From: Tragulus kanchil
Taxonomy: Eukaryota; Chordata; Mammalia; Artiodactyla; Tragulidae
DNA: 64,000 nt
Direction: 5' to 3'
Assembly (NCBI GenBank): GCA_022376925.1
Contig: JAIOJX010000006.1
Coordinates: 54,779,658-54,843,657 of the forward strand
In this document: positions 11,609-24,372 of the stretch, one piece after another
Layout of the letters: the number at the start of each line of letters is the position of its first letter
How positions within the stretch are numbered: position 1 is the first letter of the stretch
The notes under the pieces: generated by a model
Seen by the model: only the letters and a program-made list of their open reading frames with translations
Databases searched by the model: none
Told to the model about the DNA's origin: nothing
Translations under genes and position numbers: made by a program

Positions 11609-13872
11609 TTTGACTGGCACTCAGTAATACTCATAAATGTTGAGTGATTAATTTCCAAATCATTACTTCTTCTAGCAGTGACCTCTCAGCCAAATGTGTT
11701 TTATGTTTTCCAGGCGCTCTAAGACATTTCTGCTTAGAAAGTAAAGTATCTATCTAGCACAATGTTCTCAGAATATAATGTGTGAAGTAAACTTTTATGA
11801 AAAATATTTCCTTCTCCCTAATAATAGTACCAATAAACACAGCAAAGATGTTTTCCAGTAACTACCTCCCCAAAATGTTCTTTCAATATGTTTTCCTCAA
11901 AGCCCTCCCACCAACTTTGGTCTGCCAAACCCACCAGAATTGTTATCCAAAATGCCCAGTAAAGATGTGAACATGGCAATCTCCTTACTGGTAAGCAGTT
12001 ATTAATAGTTTGTGGGAGCTTATTCACACAGACTTGATATAAACAACTCACCCCAAAACAATAACCATTTGTTCTACTCTAATGTTTTAAACAACTTACA
12101 TTACCCATAATGAAACTCATAACTAAACAAACCAATGCCTTGAATACCAACAGTCAAACATGAGTGATGCAACTATGGTCCATAGAAAGAGAAAGAGATG
12201 CACTTGAGCACCCAGTCACCTTATGAAGCATGAATGTCCAAACCATACAGAACATGGATCAAAGATCAGAGCTTGTTAAAAGCATGCTGAGCTGCTTAGC
12301 TGAGGGCTATGCACAGTTTGTAAGACAACTCCAACTCCCATGTTATATGCCTACATGATGAAATTCTGAACTCATGGTTACTTAGAATAAAACACGAACT
12401 CCTTCTCCAATCATTATATCTAGGCAATTTTTTCTTATTTACTCTTCTTTTTAAGTTAATTTTTCATTGATTTATTTTTACATTTCATCAGGAAACACAT
12501 GTATACTGAGTTTTCAGAGTACAATGGTGAACAAATGCACTGTTGTTCTGTCTGGTGTTCATTCAGTAAATCGGTCAGAGAAGTAAACAGACAATTATCA
12601 AATTAAAACATCATTTGTTAATAATATAATGCCATAGCTTGATAATTGGTATCATAGGAGTATGTAGCCTTCAACTCCTGAAAATTCTTCCTTGGCATTA
12701 CTTTTTATTCATCTCTGTTAGTTCACATTCACATTTTCTTCTTTTTTTGACTGGCACTCAGTAATACTCATAAATGTTGAGTGATTAATTTCCAAATCAT
12801 TACTTCTTCTAGCAGTGACCTCTCAGCCAAATGTGTTTTATGTTTTCCAGGCGCTCTAAGACATTTCTGCTTAGAAAGTAAAGTATCTATCTAGCACAAT
12901 GTTCTCAGAATATAATGTGTGAAGTAAACTTTTATGAAAAATATTTCCTTCTCCCTAATAATAGTACCAATAAACACAGCAAAGATGTTTTCCAGTAACT
13001 ACCTCCCCAAAATGTTCTTTCAATATGTTTTCCTCAAAGCCCTCCCACCAACTTTGGTCTGCCAAACCCACCAGAATTGTTATCCAAAATGCCCAGTAAA
13101 GATGTGAACATGGCAATCTCCTTACTGGTAAGCAGTTATTAATAGTTTGTGGGAGCTTATTCACACAGACTTGATATAAACAACTCACCCCAAAACAATA
13201 ACCATTTGTTCTACTCTAATGTTTTAAACAACTTACATTACCCATAATGAAACTCATAACTAAACAAACCAATGCCTTGAATACCAACAGTCAAACATGA
13301 GTGATGCAACTATGGTCCATAGAAAGAGAAAGAGATGCACTTGAGCACCCAGTCACCTTATGAAGCATGAATGTCCAAACCATACAGAACATGGATCAAA
13401 GATCAGAGCTTGTTAAAAGCATGCTGAGCTGCTTAGCTGAGGGCTATGCACAGTTTGTAAGACAACTCCAACCCCCATGTTATATGCCTACATGATGAAA
13501 TTCTGAACTCATGGTTACTTAGAATAAAACACGAACTCCTTCTCCAATCATTATATCTAGGCAATTTTTTCTTATTTACTCTTCTTTTTAAGTTAATTTT
13601 TCATTGATTTATTTTTACATTTCATCAGGAAACACATGTATACTGAGTTTTCAGAGTACAATGGTGAACAAATGCACTGTTGTTCTGTCTGGTGTTCATT
13701 CAGTAAATCGGTCAGAGAAGTAAACAGACAATTATCAAATTAAAACATCATTTGTTAATAATATAATGCCATAGCTTGATAATTGGTATCATAGGAGTAT
13801 GTAGCCTTCAACTCCTGAAAATTCTTCCTTGGCATTACTTTTTATTCATCTCTGTTAGTTCACATTCACATT
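11609..13872. repeat. Direct repeat pair 4: 11609-12735 and 12746-13872
   Basis: Two 1127-bp copies, offset 1137, with a 10-bp spacer (12736-12745). One substitution noticed (ccaactccc near 12330 against ccaaccccc near 13470). Noncoding. The right copy overlaps the left copy of pair 5, giving a short contig 12746-14528. Confidence 0.93.
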
Positions 13873-15632
13873 GTCATTGCCATCAACTTGTTACTTACTC
13901 TTTCCTGCCCCCCCCTTTCTTGTTGCCATATTCTTTCACTTAATCAGTGAATATATACACTCTGAATCCTGAAGGTACAACAAAACATGAACAAGATGTT
14001 GCCCTCTAAGAGCTCCTATGCAAAGTGCTTTACTGTGTAATAATTCTACACATGGATAAATGTGTCTCTAATTCTACACATGGATAAATGGATAAACCAG
14101 TCTCTAAATCTTGTTAATTCTTCCTTAGAAAATTCTTCCACATCTTTTCTTGTAATTTTCATTTACACTGCCACTGTCAGTGCCCTAGCCATGCCTTTGT
14201 TGCTGAATTATTATTATATAAAAGGACGTTAGTGAAAGACAGGGAAGCCTGGTGTACTGCAGTCCATGGGGTTGCAAAGAGTCAGACACAACTGAGCCCG
14301 AACAATAATCAGCAGAGACTGAACAACAACAAGATTCCTCACTGTTCTCCTGCCTTCATTCTTTTTTTCCAGTCATCCTTTACACTCACTGCTAAGTACT
14401 GATTTACAGAATTCATAAATCAATATATAGTTCTACAATGTTCCCATAGCTATGAAGTAAAATAATAAAATTCTCTGGAGAAAAATAAATGAGACTCTTA
14501 ATACAAGGCGGAAAGGATGCTCTTTTCTTTAGAGGAAGTTAAAAGGGCTATGCACAGTTTGTAAGACAACTCCAACCCCCATGTTATATGCCTACATGAT
14601 GAAATTCTGAACTCATGGTTACTTAGAATAAAACACGAACTCCTTCTCCAATCATTATATCTAGGCAATTTTTTCTTATTTACTCTTCTTTTTAAGTTAA
14701 TTTTTCATTGATTTATTTTTACATTTCATCAGGAAACACATGTATACTGAGTTTTCAGAGTACAATGGTGAACAAATGCACTGTTGTTCTGTCTGGTGTT
14801 CATTCAGTAAATCGGTCAGAGAAGTAAACAGACAATTATCAAATTAAAACATCATTTGTTAATAATATAATGCCATAGCTTGATAATTGGTATCATAGGA
14901 GTATGTAGCCTTCAACTCCTGAAAATTCTTCCTTGGCATTACTTTTTATTCATCTCTGTTAGTTCACATTCACATTGTCATTGCCATCAACTTGTTACTT
15001 ACTCTTTCCTGCCCCCCCCTTTCTTGTTGCCATATTCTTTCACTTAATCAGTGAATATATACACTCTGAATCCTGAAGGTACAACAAAACATGAACAAGA
15101 TGTTGCCCTCTAAGAGCTCCTATGCAAAGTGCTTTACTGTGTAATAATTCTACACATGGATAAATGTGTCTCTAATTCTACACATGGATAAATGGATAAA
15201 CCAGTCTCTAAATCTTGTTAATTCTTCCTTAGAAAATTCTTCCACATCTTTTCTTGTAATTTTCATTTACACTGCCACTGTCAGTGCCCTAGCCATGCCT
15301 TTGTTGCTGAATTATTATTATATAAAAGGACGTTAGCGAAAGACAGGGAAGCCTGGTGTACTGCAGTCCATGGGGTTGCAAAGAGTCAGACACAACTGAG
15401 CCCGAACAATAATCAGCAGAGACTGAACAACAACAAGATTCCTCACTGTTCTCCTGCCTTCATTCTTTTTTTCCAGTCATCCTTTACACTCACTGCTAAG
15501 TACTGATTTACAGAATTCATAAATCAATATATAGTTCTACAATGTTCCCATAGCTATGAAGTAAAATAATAAAATTCTCTGGAGAAAAATAAATGAGACT
15601 CTTAATACAAGGCGGAAAGGATGCTCTTTTCT
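13440..15632. repeat. Direct repeat pair 5: 13440-14528 and 14544-15632
   Basis: Two 1089-bp copies, offset 1104, with a 15-bp spacer. One substitution noticed (gttagtgaaag near 14229 against gttagcgaaag). Past the junction the left copy continues agaggaagtt and the right copy gaggaagtaac, suggesting the spacer is an erroneous read-end version of the true continuation. Confidence 0.93.
14238..14312 (+). mobile_element. Bov-tA/BovB 3' fragment
   Basis: Short forward fragment with the boxes gggaagcctggtgtactgc, agtccatggggttgcaaag and agtcagacacaactgagc, typical of the 3' part shared by BovB and Bov-tA. Seen again at 15342-15416 because of pair 5. Confidence 0.75.
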
Positions 15633-15656
15633 GAGGAAGTAACAACAGAAAATCAG

Positions 15657-16330
15657 AAAGTTAAGTAGGAGCTAACAGGTGAAGATTAGGAGAAAAAACA
15701 TTAGAGATAAATGAACCTATGCAAAGATCCTAATGCAGGAAAGTTTAATGAATTAGTAGAAAAGAAGAAAACCAATCTGACCAGTATTAAGTGTAGTTGC
15801 AGATACAGTGATGGTTGCAGTAGCCAAAGTGACATTGTCATCATACAGTCAACTGGAATGTCCCTTCCTCTCCCTGATGGAAACCTTCAAGTCTCAAGTC
15901 AAATAGTATCTTGATGAAACCTGCTTTATATGATATATACCAATACCTGACATGTTTTCTTTACTTAATCACATTTTCTTTTCACAATTGGGACATGGAA
16001 TAATTTAATATCTTTCTCTAGATTATAAAGCTAGATTTTCTCTAGATTATAATCTAGATTATAGATTATTTCTAAATAGGGGAGGAACCAGAATGAAAGT
16101 ATAGTTTTGTTTCAAGTAACTATTATTTTTATTAAAAGTTTAATAAATGTACATGATAAAATTAGTTAAGAACAAGATAATATACTATCAAAGTAGTTCC
16201 TTCTCAGGATTGACCTCTGTTCTTCCCCCATTTTCCTATCCCCAAAGCGACAACTATTATCAATTCTTATTGTTGCTGTGTCCGTTGCTGGCCAAAATAT
16301 TGACTTTCTCTGTACACCAAAGTGAATAAA
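15657..16330. other. Noncoding stretch homologous to 30.6-31.1 kb
   Basis: No gene. It aligns with 30640-31060 at reduced identity (shared runs such as agtatcttgatgaaacctg). This is part of the ancestral tandem unit. Confidence 0.6.
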
Positions 16331-16342
16331 AATTACAGAGAC

Positions 16343-16620
16343 TGGGCTTCCCTGGTGGTCCAGTGGATAAAGAGTCCACCTTGGAGTGCAAGGGGAACTG
16401 GGTTCCATCCCTGGCCCAGGAAGATCCCACATGCCGCAGAGTGGCTGGACTGGTGTGTCCAATTAGGAGCCAGCACTCTGGAGCGCATGTGCCCAGAGCT
16501 CGTGCTCTACAGTTAGAGAGGCCACTGCGATGGAAGACCCACACAGGCCAAAGAATTAAGATGGATGAAAACAAGTGAATAAAAAACCAGTAAAAGAGGC
16601 CAAAATTAAAAAAAAAAAAA
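16343..16620 (+). mobile_element. CHR-type tRNA(Glu)-derived SINE with target-site duplication
   Basis: Starts ggcttccctggtggtccagt and continues with agatcccacatgccgcag, agccagcactctggagc and gaggccactgcgatgg. It ends in an A tract. Flanked by ttacagagac at 16333-16342 and 16621-16630, a clear target-site duplication. Short open frames across it are SINE sequence, not genes. Confidence 0.9.
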
Positions 16621-16630
16621 TTACAGAGAC

Positions 16631-17337
16631 AGAGTTTGGAAGAAATAGAAAGGTGGCTTTGATTCTCAGAAAGCAGAGAAAGGAATGCAGTAGGCTCATG
16701 CCTCAAGAACTGTGCCCCTCCTCCATGAGGAATCAAGGCGCTTATATATAAGGAAAAAGTCCACTGATGAGGAACAAAAGTGATAGGATCTTGATTTCTT
16801 CTTCTTGCATTGTTTCAAAGACAGTCATAGACTGGCATCAGTAACCTAATAATTGAGTCTGGGAGCTCAGTGGTTCTGATATATAACTACAAGGGGAAGG
16901 GTGTTGTAAGGGTAAACACCAGATATAAGATTATTTAGCATAGCGTCAAAGGAAAAAATATGAATTGTATCTCCTGCAGAGTTAGTGGACAGAAAAACAA
17001 ACTTAGTTACAGACATTCAGAGTTAAGAGCAGTCAAAGTTAAAAAAAAAAAGAAACTAGGAATGTTCAGGCCTGCTTATTGTTCTCTTTATCTTCTTTGT
17101 TCTCAGGAAAAGGAGAAAGAAAAACTCATTCTTCTTTTTTTTCTTTTCTCTGCAACATATCTTTCAGGACATTTGCTGTTTACACATTTTGTATGTATGT
17201 ATAAAATGTATATGTATAATACTTATTTCTATAAAATATATGTAATTTGTGTAATGTGTATACAGTGCCCTTGATCTTGCTTTTCTCAAATAAAAATTTA
17301 TCTTGACATTCATTCCACATTTATATATTTACAGTTA
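16631..17337. other. Noncoding stretch, no gene
   Basis: AT-rich DNA. The right part (17170-17337) aligns weakly with 31080-31260 of the second ancestral unit. No repeat family is named with confidence. Confidence 0.5.
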
Positions 17338-17346
17338 AACAGTATT

Positions 17347-17813
17347 GTGAGGGAGACAGGACCCCATAGGGCCTTCCCAAGGACAGGCCTTCCCCCATGT
17401 CTTCTGCTTCAGCAGATAATTTTATTTGACCTAGATAATAGTATTTGATAAACATTTCCTGAGTTGTTTTGCAGATGTGAAGAAACCTCCCCTTCTTCAG
17501 CAAATGGAAGACTTTAAATACTTGACTTCATGGTCCCAGGCCTCCTGGAACCTAAGGACTAATAATGCTAACTCCTGTGACACCACACTGTTCCCTCACC
17601 ACCAGTCAGTCTGAGAACTGTGCACAAGCTGATCACAGACCCTCCTATGCTCCTCCCTCACTTGCTTTTAAAATTAGAATTTTTAAAACTCTCTTTTTAG
17701 GGAATTCAGGGTTTTTTAGCGCATGTGCCTCCCATCTCCTTGCATGGCCTTGCAATAAACCTCTCACTGCTCCGAACTAAAATGTTTCAGTTTTTTTTGG
17801 CCAAACATGCATT
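17347..17813 (+). mobile_element. Solo LTR of an endogenous retrovirus
   Basis: A ~465-bp element from about tgagggagacagg to ggccaaaca with the LTR-type 3' signature ttgcaataaacctctcactgc, giving an AATAAA just before the end. Flanked by aacagtatt at 17338-17346 and 17814-17822. The corresponding site in the second unit (~31258-31270, atagtattacaatag) is empty, so insertion followed the tandem duplication. No internal viral genes are present. The part from 17463 on is repeated at 18560-18910 by pair 6. Confidence 0.8.
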
Positions 17814-19656
17814 AACAGTATTCAATGGAAATCTACAATTTTTAATAAACTACCTACTGATAGAATTAAGATAATTTTTACATGATTTTACTATTAAAAT
17901 TGTACTATAATTAAAATTTAAAATTGTATGACTCTAAAAGCCTGAATCACCAGCCCTATCTCTCTCTAGGCTTTTAAGTCAGTAGCCTCAATTCACTTGA
18001 TTAATCTCTGAGCAAGGACTTATAACAATGACCAGCTTGCTATTAACAAAAAGATAAAAAGATCCTGTAAGAGAGGAAGTCTGTTTGATTGAGTTCTTTC
18101 AACAGTTTTCTTTTTTCCACCCTGGATTTTGTGTATGCTGTTGTATAGTCAGTAACTCACGTCCAGTTCTTTGAGAACCCATGGACGGTAGCCCACCAGG
18201 TTCCTCTGTCCATGGAATTTCCTAGGGAAGAATACTGAAGTGGGTTGCCATTCCCTTCTCCAGGGAATCTTCTCAGATAAGATCCCCTCAACCACTGTCT
18301 CTTACTTGTGAGGTGGGATTGTTTACCACTGAGCAACCTGGGAAGCCCCAATGATTATACAAGTGAAGTTTAAAATGAATACAGAGCAATGCAAATTTCA
18401 TTATACTGGTAATCTTCCCTATGATTGTAGCAGAAGGCAAAAGTGTGAGAATAGTTCAAAGATATCACTGAAGTCTACCTATTTACTGCAGTAAGACTAG
18501 TTCAGGTCCTATGGCACACAACTTGGTTGCCAAGATAATTTAGCCCTCCTCTACCCCTTGTTGTTTTGCAGATGTGAAGAAACCTCCCCTTCTTCAGCAA
18601 ATGGAAGACTTTAAATACTTGACTTCATGGTCCCAGGCCTCCTGGAACCTAAGGACTAATAATGCTAACTCCTGTGACACCACACTGTTCCCTCACCACC
18701 AGTCAGTCTGAGAACTGTGCACAAGCTGATCACAGACCCTCCTATGCTCCTCCCTCACTTGCTTTTAAAATTAGAATTTTTAAAACTCTCTTTTTAGGGA
18801 ATTCAGGGTTTTTTAGCGCATGTGCCTCCCATCTCCTTGCATGGCCTTGCAATAAACCTCTCACTGCTCCGAACTAAAATGTTTCAGTTTTTTTTGGCCA
18901 AACATGCATTAACAGTATTCAATGGAAATCTACAATTTTTAATAAACTACCTACTGATAGAATTAAGATAATTTTTACATGATTTTACTATTAAAATTGT
19001 ACTATAATTAAAATTTAAAATTGTATGACTCTAAAAGCCTGAATCACCAGCCCTATCTCTCTCTAGGCTTTTAAGTCAGTAGCCTCAATTCACTTGATTA
19101 ATCTCTGAGCAAGGACTTATAACAATGACCAGCTTGCTATTAACAAAAAGATAAAAAGATCCTGTAAGAGAGGAAGTCTGTTTGATTGAGTTCTTTCAAC
19201 AGTTTTCTTTTTTTTCCACCCTGGATTTTGTGTATGCTGTTGTATAGTCAGTAACTCACGTCCAGTTCTTTGAGAACCCATGGACGGTAGCCCACCAGGT
19301 TCCTCTGTCCATGGAATTTCCTAGGGAAGAATACTGAAGTGGGTTGCCATTCCCTTCTCCAGGGAATCTTCTCAGATAAGATCCCCTCAACCACTGTCTC
19401 TTACTTGTGAGGTGGGATTGTTTACCACTGAGCAACCTGGGAAGCCCCAATGATTATACAAGTGAAGTTTAAAATGAATACAGAGCAATGCAAATTTCAT
19501 TATACTGGTAATCTTCCCTATGATTGTAGCAGAAGGCAAAAGTGTGAGAATAGTTCAAAGATATCACTGAAGTCTACCTATTTACTGCAGTAAGACTAGT
19601 TCAGGTCCTATGGCACACAACTTGGTTGCCAAGATAATTTAGCCCTCCTCTACCCC
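17463..19656. repeat. Direct repeat pair 6: 17463-18557 and 18560-19656
   Basis: Copies of 1095 and 1097 bp separated by 2 bp. The only difference noticed is a T-run length change (tctttttt near 18108 against two more t at 19208). The left edge falls inside the LTR at no functional boundary. Probable unmerged overlap. Confidence 0.94.
18137..18349 (-). mobile_element. Bov-tA SINE, minus
   Basis: Reversed Bov-tA with agcccaccaggttcctctgt, gaatactgaagtgggttgcc and a tRNA-like end near gagcaacctgggaagcccc. The copy at 19236-19448 belongs to pair 6. Confidence 0.88.
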
Positions 19657-19930
19657 CTTTTTCTCTTTCAAGGGTTGCTAAAGATTCCATCTGGCCTCCA
19701 TTTCCCTTCTTCTTTTCTTCAATATTTGTCCTCCAATATTATTATTCAGTTCCTTGGTTAGGAGTTCGGAGTCATTCATTCCAAGCATTCTTAAGCTCTT
19801 TTCATACCCCTCAGTGTTCAACACAAACATGACAGAATGGATGAATGTTATAGGTGACAGATCTCTAAGGCCAAAATTTAAAAGTCACATAGGACCAACT
19901 GTCTTTTCCAGTGAGATTTTTATTGCCTTA

Positions 19931-20095
19931 TTCAGTTCAGTTCAGCTCAGTTGTGTCCGACTTTTTACACTGCCATGGACTGCAGCACGCTAGGCGTACT
20001 TGGCCTTCACTGTCTCCAGGAATTTACACAAACTCATATCCATTGATTCAATGCCATCCAACCATCTTGTCCTCTGTCGTACCCTCTCAATCAAT
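19931..20095 (-). mobile_element. BovB LINE 3' end fragment, minus
   Basis: Begins with the ttcagttcagttcagctcag repeat that marks the reversed BovB 3' terminus, then gtgtccgac, tgccatggactgcagcacg and catccaaccatcttgtcctc. Only ~165 bp survives. Confidence 0.8.
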
Positions 20096-20385
20096 CTATA
20101 ACAAATAGATATTTAAGAGGTTTCTGAGCCAAAGCCAGGAACGAGTGAGGTTTTTGCACAGCAGCTGCTTAGTTTTAAGTGCTTAATTGTTTATTTGTTC
20201 AATGCCTGTCTTTCCCCTTTCAAATGTGAGCCTTATGAGCACAGGGATTTTGTTTTATTTTTCTTTCTGAGGTTCTAGAACAATGCCTAGCATGCAGTAA
20301 TAACTCAATATTTGTTGATGAGTAATTACTGACTATTGGGAAGGTGATTATGATATTCATGATTAGTAATATATATGCTGTTCAT

Positions 20386-20592
20386 GTGTGTTAGTCTCTC
20401 AGTCACGTCCAACTCATTGTGATCCCGTGGACTATAACCCACCAGGCTCCTATGTCCATGAAATTCCTCAGGGAAAAATACTAGAGTGAGTAGTCATTCC
20501 CTTCTCCAGGGGATCTTCCCAATCCGGGGGTCAAACCTGGGTCCCTGGCATTACAGGCAAATTCTTTGCCATTTGAGACACCAGGAAACCCC
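20386..20592 (-). mobile_element. Bov-tA SINE, minus
   Basis: Reversed Bov-tA: ctctcagtcacgtccaactc, accaggctcctatgtccatg, ctccaggggatcttccc and an end caccaggaaaccccc. Confidence 0.9.
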
Positions 20593-20599
20593 CACATAT

Positions 20600-22737
20600 G
20601 TGTAGTAGAATACATTAACATCCTTGTTAATCCATCACATTCCATCATATCAATGCTGTAAAATAAGCATGTTATCTTTGTCTAAGCAATATGGAAATGA
20701 AAACTTAGAAAGTTTAGTAAAATTGGTAGACATCACCAACAAACCAGAGTTCCGGTGCTGGGATTAAGCACAGGTCACTTAGAAACTAAAATGTTTGGTG
20801 CTTCTCTCTATACAATATCACACTCCTAGAGTCTGGTTTTCCTTTCTTGAACTTCATCCTATTGGCATCTGACATTCTTTAAGATCCCAAAAGATAGTAG
20901 AATCAAGAAGGGTCAGATACTCTTGAGGATGGGAAGGAAGAGGAGCTGAGACCAGAAACACCTGGGGGAAAACACAGGTGCCAGCCCTTCACATGACCCT
21001 GAGGACAAAAGAGGCACAACTAGAAACAACACCTGTCAGGACTGAAAGCAACGCCAACCCACCTAGTCAGCTTCCTCACGCTGACATAGAGAAGGCTGCT
21101 GTGACTTGGCTTCAGGTCCAGTCATTAATGTCTCATCCAGGACAGGGAATAGGACCTCCCTGATTCTTTTTCTGGTTCTTCTGACAACAGCGCCTGAGTT
21201 CATCAAGCACTCAGGGGCCTGCATGAAGCATAGGTATCAGGCAGATCTCCCTACTGAGCATGGGTAAGGATCTCACCAAGAGTCAAATCAACCCAGGCCC
21301 CTCTCGAGGTTCAGGTGCTCAACTAGACAAGATCTGGTGGAACACCTAGTTCCATTGCTATATCAATATGGGAACAATCTTATCAGTTTTTTACCTTCCT
21401 GAGTCACAGTTTCCCCTTTCTTTGTCATAAGTGAGATCTAAGACCACAAGAATATGGAGATTACCCAGGCTTTCTTCTCCCAGTTCAGTCTTCTATAGCT
21501 TTCTGGGTCAGAAAAATTCCAGTCCCTGTAGCTTTGACAGAACATATGTCTCCTGAAGTCTTGACTGTCCTCTAACTAACTCAGGGAAGACTTGCTTTGG
21601 TGGAACAAGGTGGATCACATCAAGAACACTATTTCTTTAGGACAATTCTATGGATACAGAAAGCCTAGAAGAGTGGGTTCCTCCTCCTGGGACTGTCAGT
21701 CAAAGATTAGCAGAAGAATGTTTTTCTGGAAGTTCTGGAGGGACTGGAAGGAGCCTGAAAAGTCTTTTGATTGTGGTATGTAGTTTTGCTTTTTTGTTTT
21801 CATTTATTACCTGTTTGAATGATTAAAGGATACTTTCTCTGTTCTAAATTGTTTTTTAAATAAATGACACAAAGACCAAGTCATATTTGTTTATTCCCAT
21901 TAATGTCTATATGCTTGCCTGTGTGTATTCCAGTTAAAGAATTAGTTCAATGATTTTTATTTTTTCATAATTCTTTATTTTTATAATATTTTCATAATAA
22001 TGTACACCCTAGATGTTCTACACATCTTGTCAGCTTCATTTTCATCCATATTTCTTAGAAAGCTATCAAAGATTTTATTAGATGTCCCTTCTCCTTATAC
22101 ATTGTCCCCACCAAGTTACTATGTTTACTGTATGAAGACCTTCATATAATTTTAATATGATTGATTACTTAAATATCTCCATCATTAGATTCTAAGCTTC
22201 AGGGAGGAAATAATCATCACATCACCAGTGCCTCAATAGATGCCGAATAAATTTTGAATTTTTTCATATTATTTAAGATTCTTTTATTTAATATAGTCTA
22301 GGTTAATTGTTTATTCATGAATATTATCTTTTGAACATTACCTCTAATGTTCTGAATATTTTTCACAAATATTTTGTGAAAATCAGCTCCACTCTTAAAA
22401 GAGAAGTAGTTAATCTTCTGGACATACTCTCTGTCCACTTAGATATGCAACAACATGCCTCTCAGATCTTAATTTTAAAAGCCAGTGGGTATTATATATC
22501 CAGACAATCAATTGTCGATTATAGCTTTGTTGGAATGAGGAGAAAGATCCTAAGGTTGCTACTTCATGGTCTGATGATTCAAGAATCAATAAGCTTTATA
22601 TGACCTAACATACTCTATAGTTCTTAGATGGAAAGTAGGGAAAAAGTGCATTAAATCTACTGCATCCTGTAGATATCTTTCCTTTGCATCTCCTTGTCAC
22701 ATTGTCTACTAGTCTGAACCACCTCAAAACAAAACTT
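20600..22737. other. Noncoding stretch of unit 1, no gene
   Basis: Two kilobases with no supportable gene. 20600-20860 and 20940-21770 align with 37620-38215, 38310-38750 and 39880-40200. 21590-21720 continues on both sides of the L1 tail inserted at 40205 in unit 2. 22080-22600 aligns with 45500-46010. Short open frames here are not conserved between the units. Confidence 0.6.
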
Positions 22738-23290
22738 GATAAAACAATTGACTTTTTATACTATAATACCCTCTCAGATACTCTAATTATTGCAGTCCTT
22801 AAATGTGTACATAAAAGTAAATGCTAGGATTGGCAGTAGATGGAGAAGATAAGCACCATGAATCTTTAAAGAAGGTAGATATATGATAAGTATAATGGAA
22901 ATTTTCTACTGTTTTTCCATTTGACTCCACTCCATTGCCTCAGGACCCATTTCACTTAATTCCGTTACAAAGGTATTAACTTACAACAAAAAATAGATAT
23001 ATGTGGATATGATCCAAGTTGTTTTAGTAAATATGCTAACAAAGTAGAAAATAGATCGTAAAGATTGAGAGTTTGGGAGAATGAGACATGTCCATTTCAG
23101 AGCTTAGGCTCTAGTCTTTCTTCCTTGTGTCTCTATTCTTAGACAAAACAAGACCCTTTTCCTTACAACTGGGATTCTGACCTTACCTCTTTCCCTGACA
23201 CTAAGAAAGAGCCTGAAAAACAAACCCAGAATCTGGCTCATCCAATCAAGACTCTCTATGACTAGAGCTAGTACGTTCGTTCCTATATCA

Positions 23291-23805
23291 ATGGCTGAAG
23301 GAAACTGGACAAGAGTTAGTGAGTTTATCCTCATGAGTTTCTCTTCCTTCCCTGCTGAAATACAGTCATTGCTCTTCCTGACATTTCTAGTCATCTACCT
23401 GATCACCCTGCTGGGAAACAGTCTCATCATTCTGGTTACCTTGGCTGACCCCATGCTGCACAGCCCCATGTACTTCTTCCTCAGGAACTTGTCCTTCTTG
23501 GAGATCGGCTTCAACCTAACCATTGTGCCCAAGATGCTGGGGACCCTAATTGCCCAGGGTTCAACCATCTCCTTTCTTGGCTGTGCCACTCAGATGTACT
23601 TCTTTTCTTCTTTGGAGTTTCTGAGTGCTTTCTCCTGGCTACCATGGCTTATGACCGCTATGTAGCCATCTGCAGTCCCTTGCACTACCCAGTCATCATG
23701 AATCCAAGGACACGTGCCAAACTGGCTGCCGCCTCCTGGTTTCCAGGCATTCCTGTAGCTACTGTGCAGACCACGTGGCTCTTCAGCTTTCCATTCTGTG
23801 GCACC
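23291..23805 (+). pseudogene. Truncated olfactory receptor copy (probable assembly artefact)
   Basis: Same sequence as the first ~172 codons of OR-A at 24373, through the Cys-Gly-Thr of extracellular loop 2. It then stops abruptly at 23805 and runs into unrelated sequence. A single t is missing from the run encoding the five-phenylalanine stretch (near 23603), which shifts the frame at about residue 104. Upstream flank, leader and coding sequence are otherwise essentially identical to OR-A. It has only half of the seven-helix fold and could not encode a receptor. I read this as the low-quality end of a contig overlapping the OR-A contig. A real recent partial duplication is possible but less likely, given 20 similar junctions across the window. 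Confidence 0.85.
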
Positions 23806-24194
23806 TCTATTATTGAAAAAAAGATAAAACAATTGACTTTTATACTAAAACCCTCTCAGATACTCTAATTATTGCAGTCCTTAAATGTGTACATAAAAGT
23901 AAATGCTAGGATTGGCAGTAGATGGAGAAGATAAGCACCATGAATCTTTAAAGAAGGTAGATATATGATAAGTATAATGGAAATTTTCTACTGTTTTTCC
24001 ATTTGACTCCACTCCATTGCCTCAGGACCCATTTCACTTAATTCCGTTACAAAGGTATTAACTTACAACAAAAAATAGATATATGTGGATATGATCCAAG
24101 TTGTTTTAGTAAATATGCTAACAAAGTAGAAAATAGATCGTAAAGATTGAGAGTTTGGGAGAATGAGACATGTCCATTTCAGAGCTTAGGCTCT

Positions 24195-24224
24195 AGTCTT
24201 TCTTCCTTGTGTCTCTATTCTTAG
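24195..24224 (+). promoter_or_regulatory. Candidate 3' splice acceptor of OR-A leader intron
   Basis: A pyrimidine-rich run ending ctctattcttag (AG at 24223-24224), ~150 bp before the start codon. The same element precedes OR-B (AG at 46710-46711) and OR-C (AG at 49860-49861). Mammalian OR genes usually have an intronless coding exon and 5' noncoding exon(s), so this is a reasonable acceptor. That is inference; no transcript data. Confidence 0.45.
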
Positions 24225-24372
24225 ACAAAACAAGACCCTTTTCCTTACAACTGGGATTCTGACCTTACCTCTTTCCCTGACACTAAGAAAGAGCCTGAAA
24301 AACAAACCCAGAATCTGGCTCATCCAATCAAGACTCTCTATGACTAGAGCTAGTACGTTCGTTCCTATATCA

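Noticed and set aside
16166..16736. Overlapping open frames up to 158 codons on both strands
   Set aside because: They fall across the CHR SINE at 16343-16620. The same kind of peptide appears at every CHR copy (27.2, 28.5, 35.1, 37.8 kb).
23258..23665. A 135-codon OR-like protein as a novel short receptor
   Set aside because: A frameshift in a T run within an artefact-like partial copy. The following frame resumes OR sequence and then stops at the junction.
24340..24372. Upstream in-frame ATG adding 11 residues to OR-A (and 49954 for OR-C)
   Set aside because: The upstream ATG is GTG in OR-B. The downstream Met gives the usual 317-residue length and places the glycosylation site at residue 5 as in OR10A5.
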